Notes: generated by a model not told the origin, from the sequence alone. A stretch of 64,000 bases of DNA from Candidatus Methanoplasma cognatum (GCA_009777615.1 WRLM01000002.1:124001-188000), one strand, 5' to 3'. Positions 36,174 through 46,209 are shown, counted from the stretch's first letter. Made by a program: numbers and translations.

Positions 36174-37322
36174 ATGCCGAGAGACTACTACGAAGTGCTG
36201 GGCGTCGCCAAGGACGCATCATCCGATGATATAAAGAGAGCGTACCGCTCCCTCGCTAAAAAATACCATCCGGATGTGACCGACCTCTCCAAAGAGGACG
36301 CGGAGGCGAAGTTCAAGGAGCTGTCCGAGGCGTATGAGGTGCTTTCCGACGAAGGGAAGAAGAAACTCTATGACCAGTACGGGCACGCCGGAGTGAACAG
36401 CCAGTTCGGCAGCGGAGGATTCTCTTGGGAAGATTTCACCCACGCGGATGATATCAGCGATATATTCGGCGATATATTCGGCAGCATGTTCGGAGGAAGC
36501 TTCGGAAGGCGTCAGCAGACAAGGTCCAGGAGCTCCCAGAGGCAGGGGGAATCCCTCAGGTACGATCTGGAGGTCTCCCTCCAGGATGTGCTGAAAGGGA
36601 AGACCTCCGATCTTACCGTTCCGCACTCCGTCCCCTGCGGCGACTGCAGGGGCACCGGAGGCAAGGACGGTAAGATCGAAACATGCCAGACATGCAACGG
36701 CGCAGGGCAGGTCCAAAGGGTCAGCCGCACGCCGTTCGGTAGCATGGTCTCGGTCACCGACTGTTCCGCATGCGGCGGATCCGGAAGGTCATTCAAAGAA
36801 CGCTGCCCCAGGTGCAAAGGCTCGGGGAGATTCAACGTCTCTTCCAAGGTTTCGGTCGATATTCCGAAGGGAGTGGAGGAGGGAATGAGGATCCGCGTAC
36901 CGGGAGCGGGGGACGCCGGATATAACGGAGGACCTCCCGGGGACCTGATAGTGGTGATCCACTTAAAGGACGATAAGAGCTTTGAGAGGGACGGAATGAA
37001 CCTTTGGTCCGAGGTAGTAACCACTTACTCCAAGCTTGTCCTCGGAGGGGAGGAGACCGTCAAAACGATCGACGGGGAAACAATATCTCTGACGATACCT
37101 CCCGGGACCCAGGTCGGCGGCGTCCTGAGACTGGCGGGCAAAGGCCTGCCGAGAATGAACCAGAACACAAGAGGGAATATGTTCGTCCGCGTGAAGATGA
37201 ACGTTCCAAGCAAAGTATCGCCTTATGAGAAAGAATTACTAACTAAACTGGACGAACAGGCAGGAAAGAGACCCGCCGGGAAAACCAAATCGAAGCTGAG
37301 GCAGAAACTGGACGACCTCTGA
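36174..37322 (+). CDS. dnaJ: Hsp40 co-chaperone DnaJ
   Basis: Stimulates DnaK and delivers clients. J domain with KKYHPDV (about residue 30), Gly/Phe-rich segment ([27 protein letters not shown]), then four CxxCxGxG zinc repeats ([31 protein letters not shown]-type) and the C-terminal substrate domain. 382 residues, type I DnaJ. Ten bases after dnaK. Confidence 0.96.
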   Translation: MPRDYYEVLGVAKDASSDDIKRAYRSLAKKYHPDVTDLSKEDAEAKFKELSEAYEVLSDEGKKKLYDQYGHAGVNSQFGSGGFSWEDFTHADDISDIFGDIFGSMFGGSFGRRQQTRSRSSQRQGESLRYDLEVSLQDVLKGKTSDLTVPHSVPCGDCRGTGGKDGKIETCQTCNGAGQVQRVSRTPFGSMVSVTDCSACGGSGRSFKERCPRCKGSGRFNVSSKVSVDIPKGVEEGMRIRVPGAGDAGYNGGPPGDLIVVIHLKDDKSFERDGMNLWSEVVTTYSKLVLGGEETVKTIDGETISLTIPPGTQVGGVLRLAGKGLPRMNQNTRGNMFVRVKMNVPSKVSPYEKELLTKLDEQAGKRPAGKTKSKLRQKLDDL

Positions 37323-37362
37323 TTTAAACCAATACCCATATACCATAGAAAGGCGGCGCATC

Positions 37363-38286
37363 ATGATAGACACTCCGATCATGTGGGCGATATTCTTCGC
37401 GGTGATCATCGTGATGTTCGCCGTGGACATGGGGGTCCTCAACAGAGGATCCAAGCACATGTCTGTGAAAAAAGCGCTGGGAATGACGGCGCTCTGGGTA
37501 AGCATTGCGCTGTCATTCGGCGTTTTCATATATTTTGAGATGGGATCGGCCGCCGCGACCCAGTATGTCACAGCATACGTGATAGAGGAGATGCTCAGTG
37601 TTGACAATCTTTTTGTTTTCATTGTGATTTTCGGGTACTTCTGCGTCCCGGACGAGTATCAGCACAAGGCGCTGTTCTACGGAATAATGGGGGCGTTAGC
37701 ATTCAGGGCGCTGTTCATATTCGCCGGATCGGAACTTCTTGAGACGTTCGACTGGATGATGTACATCTTCGGCGCGGTGCTGATATACGCCGCGATAAAG
37801 ACGGTCATGAAGAAGGACGAGAACAAAGACAGCAAAATGGCCGCGAAACTTAGCAGGAGATTCAATATGTGCTCCGGTTTCCGCGGGGATAAGTTGTTCA
37901 CCGTTGTCGACGGCGTGAGGATGGTGACCCCGCTGTTCATGTGCATACTCGTGATCGAACTGACCGACATAATGTTCGCGTTCGATTCCATACCGGCGGT
38001 CCTGGCGATCACTACGGATAAGTTCATCGTCTATACGTCGAACATTTTCGCGGTGGTCGGCCTGAGGTCGCTGTTCTTTGTTATAAAAGGATCGATGGAG
38101 CACCTGGAGTATCTGAAGTACGGGCTGGGGGCGATATTGGTGTTCATAGGCGCCAAGATGCTGCTGTCTGAGTATTATCATGTGGATGTGGTGTTGTCCC
38201 TTGCGTTCATACTGGCCGTGCTGGCGGTGACCGTGGCGGTCTCGCTGTATGCGAGGAAGAGAAAGGTGAAGGCTGCAGGGACATAA
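37363..38286 (+). CDS. TerC/Alx-family membrane protein
   Basis: Integral membrane protein of 307 residues with about eight helices, of the family linked to tellurite resistance and Mn2+ export. The family signature YVIEEMLSVDNLFVFIVIF is present (about 70-90), as is the second acidic helix LVIELTDIMFAFDSIPAVLAIT with FRALFIFAGSELL between them. No regulatory RNA is visible in the 40-base gap upstream. Confidence 0.92.
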   Translation: MIDTPIMWAIFFAVIIVMFAVDMGVLNRGSKHMSVKKALGMTALWVSIALSFGVFIYFEMGSAAATQYVTAYVIEEMLSVDNLFVFIVIFGYFCVPDEYQHKALFYGIMGALAFRALFIFAGSELLETFDWMMYIFGAVLIYAAIKTVMKKDENKDSKMAAKLSRRFNMCSGFRGDKLFTVVDGVRMVTPLFMCILVIELTDIMFAFDSIPAVLAITTDKFIVYTSNIFAVVGLRSLFFVIKGSMEHLEYLKYGLGAILVFIGAKMLLSEYYHVDVVLSLAFILAVLAVTVAVSLYARKRKVKAAGT

Positions 38287-38293
38287 TTGCGCT

Positions 38294-38306
38294 CTTTTTT
38301 TTTTTG
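38294..38306 (+). terminator. T-tract terminator after terC
   Basis: About 13 consecutive T residues a few bases after the terC stop, a typical archaeal U-tract signal; it separates terC from the tRNA-Ser region. Confidence 0.6.
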
Positions 38307-38329
38307 AAAAACTCTGATGTTGAAAAAAT

Positions 38330-38388
38330 GGTGCCGAGGAGGAGATTTGAACTCCCGAGGCGAAACACCAGCGGTTTTCGAGACCGCC
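38330..38388 (-). repeat. Duplicated 3' part of tRNA-Ser(CGA), probable attachment-site copy
   Basis: 59 bases identical to the 3' part of the tRNA-Ser gene at 38523-38581 except for two positions (discriminator side A/G and one base in the variable arm). It covers anticodon stem, variable arm, T arm and 3' acceptor strand; sequence beyond 38388 no longer matches, so a full tRNA cannot form. Such 3'-half copies are what integration into a tRNA gene leaves at the far end of an element. Only 134 bases lie between the copies. Confidence 0.8.
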
Positions 38389-38524
38389 GCTCTACTCAAT
38401 ATCTATTACTGTCAGACTCCGGCTACCATAACAAAACATTGACAATTCCCACAATAGGGAGTGTTTTTCAATCAACATTTCAAAAGAAAGTAGATATTTT
38501 CTGTAATGCGGTGTTATTTATAGG

Positions 38525-38607
38525 CGCCGAGGAGGAGATTTGAACTCCCGAGGCGAAACGCCAGCGGTTTTCGAGACCGCCACCTTACCGGACTAGATTA
38601 CCTCGGC
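38525..38607 (-). tRNA. tRNA-Ser (anticodon CGA)
   Basis: Complete class II tRNA on the minus strand: acceptor GCCGAGG/CCTCGGC, anticodon stem GCGGT/ACCGC with loop CTCGAAA (anticodon CGA), long variable arm GGCG-TTT-CGCC and T arm with loop TTCAAAT. The 3' CCA is not fully encoded (GCC-TA follows), so CCA addition is post-transcriptional. Reads UCG codons. Confidence 0.93.
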
Positions 38608-38833
38608 CCATTCAGGCAATTAGTTACTTGTATTATTACTCTTCCATAATGGCCTTTCCGTTTGAAATAGTGATTGCACACATAATTCAGCTATTGTTAT
38701 GGATTGTATAGGCCTTGAGGGGTTAATTGCATCCAGAATTGAACAACCAGCCTGTGGACCACAATGATAAACATTTTGCTTGGACCACCATATATAGTAT
38801 CGATGTGATATTCTCTTCATTGGTCAGGATAGA

Positions 38834-41800
38834 ATGTTGTCGGAAAAGTTGAAGGTGCATCTGGAGCAGGCGTATAAGAAGTTAAAAGCAAGCGTGTATT
38901 ATGATAAAACCCAAACAATTTTAAGAAAACAAATAGCAGAGTTTGAAACGAGTGACGACATTGAGGAAAAGATCGGCGATATGGCGAAAAGGATATGCGA
39001 TGATTGGGAAGGGTTTCAGGAAGAGATACTACGGCGCATTTCGATTTTTAGTTTTCCAAAAAAGATTTCCGATTCAGTTTCGAAAATAGAGGGAAAAGTG
39101 ATTATTAACGCGCCATCAAAAAATCTCAAAGTAGAGTCTCTGAATTATTTCATCGATTTGCCCGTCGAAGGACACATACTAGGCATCTTATGGGTCATGG
39201 AGGTAGGCTCAATTTTAGACAATGAGCTTTATGAAAAATCATATGGCAATCGTTTGAGGAAGGAATTCCGTGACGAAAAGGAAATGGGAAATGGGTATTC
39301 TCCTTATTTGTTTAAACACTATTTTGAAGAATATGAATCATGGTGGAGTAAAGCACTCGACTCTGCAAAATCTCTTATGAAAGAAGAAAAAGATGCACTT
39401 ATTCTGTGCATGGACCTCTCAAAATTCTACTATTCTGTTTCCTTTAGCGAAAATGACTTTTCTCAAATGTTTAAAAAATATGAAGAAACAGTTGAAAAAA
39501 TAGGCACAGAAGCATCGGAAAAAATGGATTATTGTTATAATGTCGTCATGCAACTCAACAAGTTCGTTTTCAATGTAATGGGGGTTTATGGAGCAAAGTT
39601 GTATCCCGCAATGAAAAAACATATGGGAAAGGACAAACAATGTCTGCCGATTGGGTTTTCTCCATCATGCATTCTTTCCAACTACAAGTTGAAAAAGATG
39701 GATAGTGCAATATTAGATAGTCTTAGTCCAGTGTATTATGGCCGGTATGTAGATGATTTTATCATAGTATTAAGCATAGACAAGACTTCGAAAGTTAGAG
39801 AAACAATATGGGAAAAAAATAATGAAGTCAAGTCTTCTGACATCCTTACATTGTATTTTGAAAAAGAAAGGCCAAGTGTCAAAAATGGGATTCATTTAGT
39901 TCGTGTAGGGAGGAAATCTTCAAAAATTTCAGAATATTCAATATTTATAAACGATGAGAAGACCAAATTTAAAATCAATATAGAGAAGGTCCAGTGTTTT
40001 TACTTCTATTCAGATAAGACTGATGCACTAATAGACGCATTTAAAAAACACATATCGGAAAATGTAAGTGAATTCAACTTAATGCCCGAAGAGTATCTTG
40101 GTATGGAGAAGATAGACCAGGTCTACAACCTCAGGAGGGCGGAAGCATCAAAGTTCAGAGGCGTAGAGGGCATCGAGATAAGCAAGTTTGAATTATCAAA
40201 GCTTGTTGGGAAACAGATCACAACAAGCAACATAACAAAAGACTATGATCATCAGTTTCTCAACGATTCTCTAAAAATATTTGACGAATTCAATATTCTG
40301 AGCAACTATACGCTTTGGGAAAATATGTTTTTATACTACATTATCAACGATAAGTATGTTTTTGTGATGGAATTTATAAAATCAATTTTGAAATCACTTG
40401 ACAGCATAACTATTGATGCTGAAAAAAATCTGAATGGGGACATAAAAACAGTAAATGCGACACTGAAGGAGCATTTCATTTCCTCCCTGTCTAGAGCATT
40501 GTCTTTGCGCATCGGAATACACACAAGGAACTTCTTGAAAGGGCTATATAATGAACTGTCTCAGCAAAAAATAGGACAGAACTGGTTTAAAGATAGCACC
40601 ACCGTCAAGGAAATAGAAGATCTATGCAGAGCGTTTTATAGATCTGGATTTTTCGATAAGCGTTTAACACCCATACTTATTTTACATGGGTTGGAAATCG
40701 ATGAAGAAAATGAGGACGTGAAATTGTATTGCCTCGAGGATGTAATTAAGTTATATGGCAAAGTTTCAGATGCTGATTTTCGCTATAGCAACTATCCTTA
40801 TATGGTATCTCCCTTTGATATCAAAATGTTGAGGTCACTTCTTTTAATGAGAGGCGGCAACCCGACCGATTCTAAAAAAAGTGAATGGAAACAAGTTTCA
40901 AAGGATTACTGTACAATTAATTTCAAAAAGGATACGAGGTGTACCTTGCTCGATGATGCTGTGTTTTATGTTGATAGTGAAGAAATTGAAAACAAAAACA
41001 CGGACAGAAGATACAGTGTGATCAAGGTAGGCAACGAAAAGAAAAACGAGTTCAAAATTGCGATTGCCAATACAAATGCAACCAAAGATGGGCTGAAAGA
41101 AGTATTAGTAGGAAATCCGGAGAGAACTCTAAAGCGCTATAACAACCTGGCAGAGATCGTCAATCAAGCCATAAAAGGTGGTGCGGATATGCTGATTTTT
41201 CCAGAGACGTATGTGCCTTTCGATTGGTTAAAGTTGTTGAGTAAAAAAGCTCTCCGAAACAATATGTCGATAATAGCTGGCGTCGAACACTTAAAATTCG
41301 TTGATAAAGATGGAAATAGTAATGTTTACAACTTGACGGCAACAATCCTTCCCTTCAGAGGAGAGGTATATCGGTATTCATTTTTAGAATTCCACAATAA
41401 AGTTCATTACTCTCCTATCGAGGTAGGCCTTATCAGTGGTTACAGGTGCAGACATGTTTGCGGAAAAAGGTATGAGGTTTTCTGCTGGAATGATGTTTGG
41501 TTCGCACCTTATTGCTGTTATGAGGTAACTTCTATCAAAGATCGTTCACTTTTCCAGTCAGTAGCCGATTTGATCGTAGTGGTTGAATGCAATATGGATG
41601 TGAACTATTTTGGGAGTATCATAGAATCTTTGAGTAGGGATCTTCACTGTTATTGTGCACAGGTAAATTCTGCGAAATATGGAGACAGCAGGATAACACA
41701 ACCGACAGAGACTGAAAGGAGAGACATTGTAAGGACAAAAGGCGGTAAAAACCACACCGTCATCATCGATAAAATTAACTTAGATAGCCTTAGAGATTTC

Positions 41801-41932
41801 CAGCTAAAGGAACACAATTTACAAAAAGAAGACCCGAGATTCAAATACACTCCTCCAGACTTTGATAAAGAACATCTGATAAAGAAAATCAAAGGAACGT
41901 GGTTTGATGATCATAAAGGAAAAAACACGTGA
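38834..41932 (+). CDS. DRT1-like defence reverse transcriptase fused to nitrilase
   Basis: 1032 residues. The N-terminal half is a reverse transcriptase: motif A ILCMDLSKFYYSV (about 190), motif B-like CLPIGFSPSCILSNYKL (about 275) and motif C YYGRYVDDFII with intact YVDD (about 303). Residues 735-1010 form a nitrilase domain with its Glu-Lys-Cys triad: LIFPETYVPFD (about 790), FHNKVHYSP (about 855) and APYCCYEV (about 893). RT-nitrilase fusion is the hallmark of the UG1/DRT type 1 anti-phage group. No maturase or endonuclease domain is present, so it is not a group II intron. Strongly AT-rich with a TATA box (CATATATAG, near 38789) and sited beside a tRNA-Ser, consistent with horizontal transfer. 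Confidence 0.87.
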   Translation: MLSEKLKVHLEQAYKKLKASVYYDKTQTILRKQIAEFETSDDIEEKIGDMAKRICDDWEGFQEEILRRISIFSFPKKISDSVSKIEGKVIINAPSKNLKVESLNYFIDLPVEGHILGILWVMEVGSILDNELYEKSYGNRLRKEFRDEKEMGNGYSPYLFKHYFEEYESWWSKALDSAKSLMKEEKDALILCMDLSKFYYSVSFSENDFSQMFKKYEETVEKIGTEASEKMDYCYNVVMQLNKFVFNVMGVYGAKLYPAMKKHMGKDKQCLPIGFSPSCILSNYKLKKMDSAILDSLSPVYYGRYVDDFIIVLSIDKTSKVRETIWEKNNEVKSSDILTLYFEKERPSVKNGIHLVRVGRKSSKISEYSIFINDEKTKFKINIEKVQCFYFYSDKTDALIDAFKKHISENVSEFNLMPEEYLGMEKIDQVYNLRRAEASKFRGVEGIEISKFELSKLVGKQITTSNITKDYDHQFLNDSLKIFDEFNILSNYTLWENMFLYYIINDKYVFVMEFIKSILKSLDSITIDAEKNLNGDIKTVNATLKEHFISSLSRALSLRIGIHTRNFLKGLYNELSQQKIGQNWFKDSTTVKEIEDLCRAFYRSGFFDKRLTPILILHGLEIDEENEDVKLYCLEDVIKLYGKVSDADFRYSNYPYMVSPFDIKMLRSLLLMRGGNPTDSKKSEWKQVSKDYCTINFKKDTRCTLLDDAVFYVDSEEIENKNTDRRYSVIKVGNEKKNEFKIAIANTNATKDGLKEVLVGNPERTLKRYNNLAEIVNQAIKGGADMLIFPETYVPFDWLKLLSKKALRNNMSIIAGVEHLKFVDKDGNSNVYNLTATILPFRGEVYRYSFLEFHNKVHYSPIEVGLISGYRCRHVCGKRYEVFCWNDVWFAPYCCYEVTSIKDRSLFQSVADLIVVVECNMDVNYFGSIIESLSRDLHCYCAQVNSAKYGDSRITQPTETERRDIVRTKGGKNHTVIIDKINLDSLRDFQLKEHNLQKEDPRFKYTPPDFDKEHLIKKIKGTWFDDHKGKNT

Positions 41933-41998
41933 GGTGCTGTTAGGCAAAAATATAATCAAATATCTTAATATCTGAATATCATAAGGTGTGTCAGCGCC

Positions 41999-43324
41999 AT
42001 GTCTCAGATTGCATCAGAAATAAAGAAAGCTAAATCTGCTGTGCTTGTAATTGCAACTATCAGTACGGAAGTAAAAAACAATGCGCTCAAAGCGATGGCT
42101 AGGGCTTTAGATAAAAATAGGAAAATGATTCTTGAAGCCAATGCCAAAGATGTCTTAGAAGCAGATAAGGTGGCGGAGAAAGGCTATCTATCCTATGCCC
42201 TTGTGAAGAGACTAAAAGTCAATGATGAGAAGATATCTGGAATGATTGAAGGAATAGAAGACGTGATAAAGCTTGCAGATCCGGTCGGAGAGACCATGTC
42301 AGCACTCAGGCTGGACGACGGCCTGGACTTGTACCAGATCAAATGCCCGATAGGGATGCTGGGAGTTATCTTCGAATCCCGGCCGGACGTCGTCCCGCAG
42401 ATATTGTCGCTTTGCCTCAAAAGCGGCAACGGAGTGGCGTTCAAAGGTGGATCGGAAGCGTCGAATTCAAACAGAGTTTTGTTTGATGTGTTAACAGAAG
42501 CGGCTGCTTCGGCAGGTATTCCGAAAGAAGCGTTCGTCCTGATGGAGACAAGAGAGGATATAGGCCAGATACTTGGAATGCACGAATACATCGATCTTCT
42601 GATTCCGAGAGGATCAAATGAGTTTGTCAGGTACATTCAGAACAACACCAAGATCCCAGTGCTGGGACACTCGGCGGGGATATGTCATGTCTACATTGAC
42701 GATGAGGCCGATATCGATCTGGCACTTGCAGTTACGCTGGACTCGAAGATACAGTATCCGGCCGTTTGCAATGCGGTCGAAACACTGCTCGTAAATTCAA
42801 AGATAGCGGACAAATTCCTCCCGAGGATGGCTAAATTATTCAATGAGAATAATGTGGAGATTAGAGTTGATGAGAGATCCAAATCCTCAATTCCGAAAGA
42901 AATCCCGGTCGTTGACGCCAAAGAAGAGGACTGGGATACTGAGTATAATGATATGGTAATCTCCATAGCAATAGTAGATGGCTTAGAGGAAGCGATCGAC
43001 TTCATCAATTTACACGGATCACATCATACAGATGCGATAATAACAAAAAATAAGGACAAGCAGTCCGAGTTTGTAAGATCTGTGGACTCCGCTGACGTTT
43101 TTATCAATGCATCAACCAGGTTCTCCGACGGATTCAGATACGGGAAAGGTGCAGAGGTAGGAATAAGCACAAATAAGATCCATTCAAGAGGCCCTGTTGG
43201 AATGGAAGGTCTGATAATCTACAAGTATGTCCTCGTAGGAAACGGACAGGTCGTCAAAGATTATGTCGGAAAGGACGCAAAGAAATATCTGCATCAGAAA
43301 ACAGATCAGAAATACGGTCAGTGA
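41999..43324 (+). CDS. proA: Gamma-glutamyl phosphate reductase
   Basis: NADPH-dependent second step of proline synthesis. The aldehyde-dehydrogenase-like fold shows GMLGVIFESRPDVVPQILSL, AFKGGSEASNSNRVL, DLLIPRGSNEFVRYI, the catalytic Cys in YPAVCNAVETLL, and INASTRFSDGFRYGKGAEVGIS. 441 residues. AAGGTG upstream of ATG 41999. Base composition is intermediate between core and defence genes, more AT-rich at the 5' end. Confidence 0.95.
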   Translation: MSQIASEIKKAKSAVLVIATISTEVKNNALKAMARALDKNRKMILEANAKDVLEADKVAEKGYLSYALVKRLKVNDEKISGMIEGIEDVIKLADPVGETMSALRLDDGLDLYQIKCPIGMLGVIFESRPDVVPQILSLCLKSGNGVAFKGGSEASNSNRVLFDVLTEAAASAGIPKEAFVLMETREDIGQILGMHEYIDLLIPRGSNEFVRYIQNNTKIPVLGHSAGICHVYIDDEADIDLALAVTLDSKIQYPAVCNAVETLLVNSKIADKFLPRMAKLFNENNVEIRVDERSKSSIPKEIPVVDAKEEDWDTEYNDMVISIAIVDGLEEAIDFINLHGSHHTDAIITKNKDKQSEFVRSVDSADVFINASTRFSDGFRYGKGAEVGISTNKIHSRGPVGMEGLIIYKYVLVGNGQVVKDYVGKDAKKYLHQKTDQKYGQ

Positions 43325-43329
43325 TATGC

Positions 43330-44448
43330 ATGGATAGAAAAGAGCTTCTTGGAGAGGTTGAGAGGATCGTTATAAAAGTGGGGACCACAACGATCACCAA
43401 GGGCAGTTCGATGGCTTCTAAGGAAATGATGGATTCTATAGCCAGGCAGGTCAAGGAGCTTAAGGATGGGGGGAAAGAGGTCCTCATCGTGACATCAGGA
43501 GCGATCGGAATAGGGCTCAATGTAATGGGTGTTAAACCGCATCCAAGTGACATCCCTCTAAGACAGGCGGCATCGTCCGTCGGTCAAAGCATCTTGATGC
43601 AAAAATGGAACGAAAGCTTCCAAGAATATGGCCTCACAGTAGCGCAGATATTGCTTACGATGGATATATATTCTGACAGGGACAGTGTTCTTAATCTTAA
43701 CAATACGGTAGATGTGCTATTATCACACAACATTGTGCCAGTGTTCAATGAGAATGATGCAGTATCGATCAAAGAGATAGACGCGGTGTTCGGGGACAAC
43801 GACACTTTATCCGCATTGGTGGCCAGCAGGATGGATGCAGACCTTCTCCTTATACTGTCCGATGTAGAGGGACTATATGACAGGAATCCAAAGAAGTATG
43901 ACGATGCAAAGTTCATATCGGTCGTTACCGAGGTCACGAAAGAGATAGAGGATATGGCAGGGGACCCCGTCACAGGTTTGGGTGTCGGCGGGATGAAAAC
44001 GAAGATCAAGGCCGCAAAGATCTGCAAGGATGCAGGGTGCAGGATGATAATAGCATCAAGCGAGGTCGACAATGTGATAGGAAAGGCGATCAGTGGCGAA
44101 GAGGCCGGTACACTATTCATTTCGGATATGCACATCGGTAAGAAACGCCGTTGGCTGAAGACCGCTCGTTCCTATGGCGTCATTATGGTCGACGAAGGCG
44201 CGTGCAAAGCCATACTGGGGCACAGGTCCCTTCTTCCTGCGGGCATAACTGAGGTCCAAGGCAATTTCAGCAGAGGGGATGTCGTAAGCATCTGCCACAA
44301 TGGAGCGGTCGTTGCAAAGGGAACTCCTCAGTATGATTCCGTAGAGATACAGAAGATAAAGGGAAAGCACAGCAGCAGTATCAAGGACACACTAGGTCAC
44401 GCAATGAAGTCGGCCGTGATATTGAGCGAGGACATGGTGATCTTATGA
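43330..44448 (+). CDS. proB: Glutamate 5-kinase
   Basis: ATP-dependent phosphorylation of glutamate, first step of proline synthesis. The amino-acid kinase domain has VIKVGTTTITKG, IVTSGAIGIGLNVMG, NENDAVSIKEIDAVFGDNDTLSALVA and GTGVGGMKTK-type GLGVGGMKTKIKAAKI; residues 280-365 form a PUA domain. ATG 43330 gives the usual N-terminus; GTG 43321 overlaps the proA stop and is the alternative. The 3' end overlaps the convergent methylase gene by six bases. No proC is in the window. Confidence 0.94.
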   Translation: MDRKELLGEVERIVIKVGTTTITKGSSMASKEMMDSIARQVKELKDGGKEVLIVTSGAIGIGLNVMGVKPHPSDIPLRQAASSVGQSILMQKWNESFQEYGLTVAQILLTMDIYSDRDSVLNLNNTVDVLLSHNIVPVFNENDAVSIKEIDAVFGDNDTLSALVASRMDADLLLILSDVEGLYDRNPKKYDDAKFISVVTEVTKEIEDMAGDPVTGLGVGGMKTKIKAAKICKDAGCRMIIASSEVDNVIGKAISGEEAGTLFISDMHIGKKRRWLKTARSYGVIMVDEGACKAILGHRSLLPAGITEVQGNFSRGDVVSICHNGAVVAKGTPQYDSVEIQKIKGKHSSSIKDTLGHAMKSAVILSEDMVIL

Positions 44449-45654
44449 GGGCCCCTTTACAATCGAATCAATCTCGATGAGTCTTCTTCCCATTTTTTCC
44501 ACCAGCGGCACGACCAATGCGTTCCCCATTACGAAGTACCTGAATCTCTCAGGCATAGCCTTCGTCCAATCATCATCGAAACCGTTGATCCTTTCACACT
44601 CAATTGGAGTAAGGATGCGGTATCCGCCAGTATCGTCTTTGATGATATGGGAACTTCTGTTGACTGTGCCCTCACTTGTCAACATGGTACGTGCCGGTCT
44701 GTCTAGATGGTCCGGGAATGCCATGCTCCCCTCGGAATAGCTGTATTTTATCCCATCCTTACTGACCCTTTCTAGCTTTTTTGACCCCTTCAGTTCCTTC
44801 CATTTGCTGGTGTCAGCAACATAGTATTCCTTATCGACCGTTTCCTCAAGTATCTCACTGAGGGTCCCTATAGCCCCGTTATATTCGGGAAGGCACTCTC
44901 TTGTGTAAACGTGATAAGACCTCATTATCCCCCCGTTGTAGAGGTGTTCTGCAAAGTCATTAGAGATGTCGGCCAACGAGGGGTATCTCGTCTTTCCAAT
45001 GAAGAATGAAGCGGACCTCTTCGGGTCTGGTCTTTTCATTGGGAATTCTTTAGCAAAGAAACCATCGGTGCTGAGCAGTCTCTTCCTGTCGGCCCCCCGA
45101 ATACGTTTATAGTAATCTGTGCCCTTGTGATATGCGAATATGAACACACGGCGTCTTCTTTGAGAGAAACCATACTCTGCTGCGTTGATCACTCTCCATT
45201 CCACGTCATATCCTTTCTCCGCAAGACATCGCAGTATGATGCCGAAATCCCTGCCCCTCTGGCCCGCAGGCGAGCGAGTCAGTCTGTCAACATTCTCCAG
45301 CAAGATATATTTGGGGCGCTTTTTGTCGATGATGTAATCAATATGCCACCAAAGGACACCTTTTTTCCCCTCTATTCCCTTTGCCTGCGTTCGTGCTACA
45401 GAATAGTCCTGACATGGGAAGCCGCCTACTAAAAGATCATGGTCCCTTACGTTCTCCCTTGCGATGCCCACGTCCTCATTGACATGGAATTCGGAGATGC
45501 CATAGTGCTGCTGATAGCAATCGAATGCGTATTGGGATTTGCTCCCAGGCTCCCACTGATTAGACCATACTATCTCAAACTTAGAGGATGCCCTCTCCAG
45601 ACCAAGGCGGAACCCGCCCACTCCTGCGAACAACTCCACGACACGCATCCTCAT
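44443..45654 (-). CDS. DNA (cytosine-5) methyltransferase
   Basis: Type II m5C methylase, 403 residues. Motif I is VVELFAGVGGFRLGLE, motif IV GGFPCQDYSVA with catalytic Cys 81, motif VI LLENVDRL (about 120), motif VIII QRRRRVFIFA, and motif X-like MGNALVVPLVEKMG at the C-terminus. The variable target-recognition region (about 190-330) decides specificity, which I cannot read. It is followed upstream on the same strand by vsr and a BglII-type endonuclease, i.e. a complete R-M-V cassette. Confidence 0.95.
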   Translation of the reverse strand: MRMRVVELFAGVGGFRLGLERASSKFEIVWSNQWEPGSKSQYAFDCYQQHYGISEFHVNEDVGIARENVRDHDLLVGGFPCQDYSVARTQAKGIEGKKGVLWWHIDYIIDKKRPKYILLENVDRLTRSPAGQRGRDFGIILRCLAEKGYDVEWRVINAAEYGFSQRRRRVFIFAYHKGTDYYKRIRGADRKRLLSTDGFFAKEFPMKRPDPKRSASFFIGKTRYPSLADISNDFAEHLYNGGIMRSYHVYTRECLPEYNGAIGTLSEILEETVDKEYYVADTSKWKELKGSKKLERVSKDGIKYSYSEGSMAFPDHLDRPARTMLTSEGTVNRSSHIIKDDTGGYRILTPIECERINGFDDDWTKAMPERFRYFVMGNALVVPLVEKMGRRLIEIDSIVKGPS

Positions 45655-45724
45655 CCAACGCTACTACGCCCGACATCTAATTTAAGGTTGATTAAGAGGT
45701 CACCGAATGTACCCGAAAGTGAAC

Positions 45725-46171
45725 TCACCTTTCATTTAGGGTCGATAGTATCGTATCGACGATCGACTTTAAATTACTATTGATCCCACATTCCCAGACA
45801 GTAATGACGGCCCAGCCCTTTTCTTCGAGGAGAGCTGTCTTTATTCGATCCCTTTCTTTGTTCTTTTCGAACTTGTCACTCCAGAAATCAGTATTGCTTT
45901 TTGGGAGAGGTAGATTGCAATGGGGACATCTGTGCCAAAAACAGCCGTTCACGAATATGGCAATCTTTTTTCCCGGATAAGCTATGTCTGGCTTTCCAGG
46001 GACTTTCCATCGGAGCCTGTATCCTCCTGCTCCGTTCTCCTTGAGCGATTTCCGAAGCATCATCTCCGGCCCGGTGTCCTTCGATTTATTAGAGCTCATT
46101 ACTTTTGAGACTACTTCGTTCTTTGGAAGAGGAGAACGCTTGTCACGTACGTATGCGGTTCGTTTGGGCAT
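45725..46171 (-). CDS. vsr: Very short patch repair (Vsr) endonuclease
   Basis: Nicks 5' of T in T:G mismatches left by deamination of 5-methylcytosine. 148 residues from ATG 46171. Motifs: VMSSNKSKDTGPEMMLRKSL, YRLRWKVPGKPDIAYPGKKI (catalytic Asp in PDI), IFVNGCFWHRCPHC (His and zinc-binding Cys) and KGWAVITVWECGI. Pairs with the downstream m5C methylase. Confidence 0.94.
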   Translation of the reverse strand: MPKRTAYVRDKRSPLPKNEVVSKVMSSNKSKDTGPEMMLRKSLKENGAGGYRLRWKVPGKPDIAYPGKKIAIFVNGCFWHRCPHCNLPLPKSNTDFWSDKFEKNKERDRIKTALLEEKGWAVITVWECGINSNLKSIVDTILSTLNER

Positions 46172-46209
46172 ATAATAAGGTCCTTTGTTATCGATTTTTC
46201 TCCATATTA

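Noticed and set aside
38330-38388. A second functional tRNA-Ser
   Set aside because: No 5' acceptor strand or D arm; only the 3' part is present.
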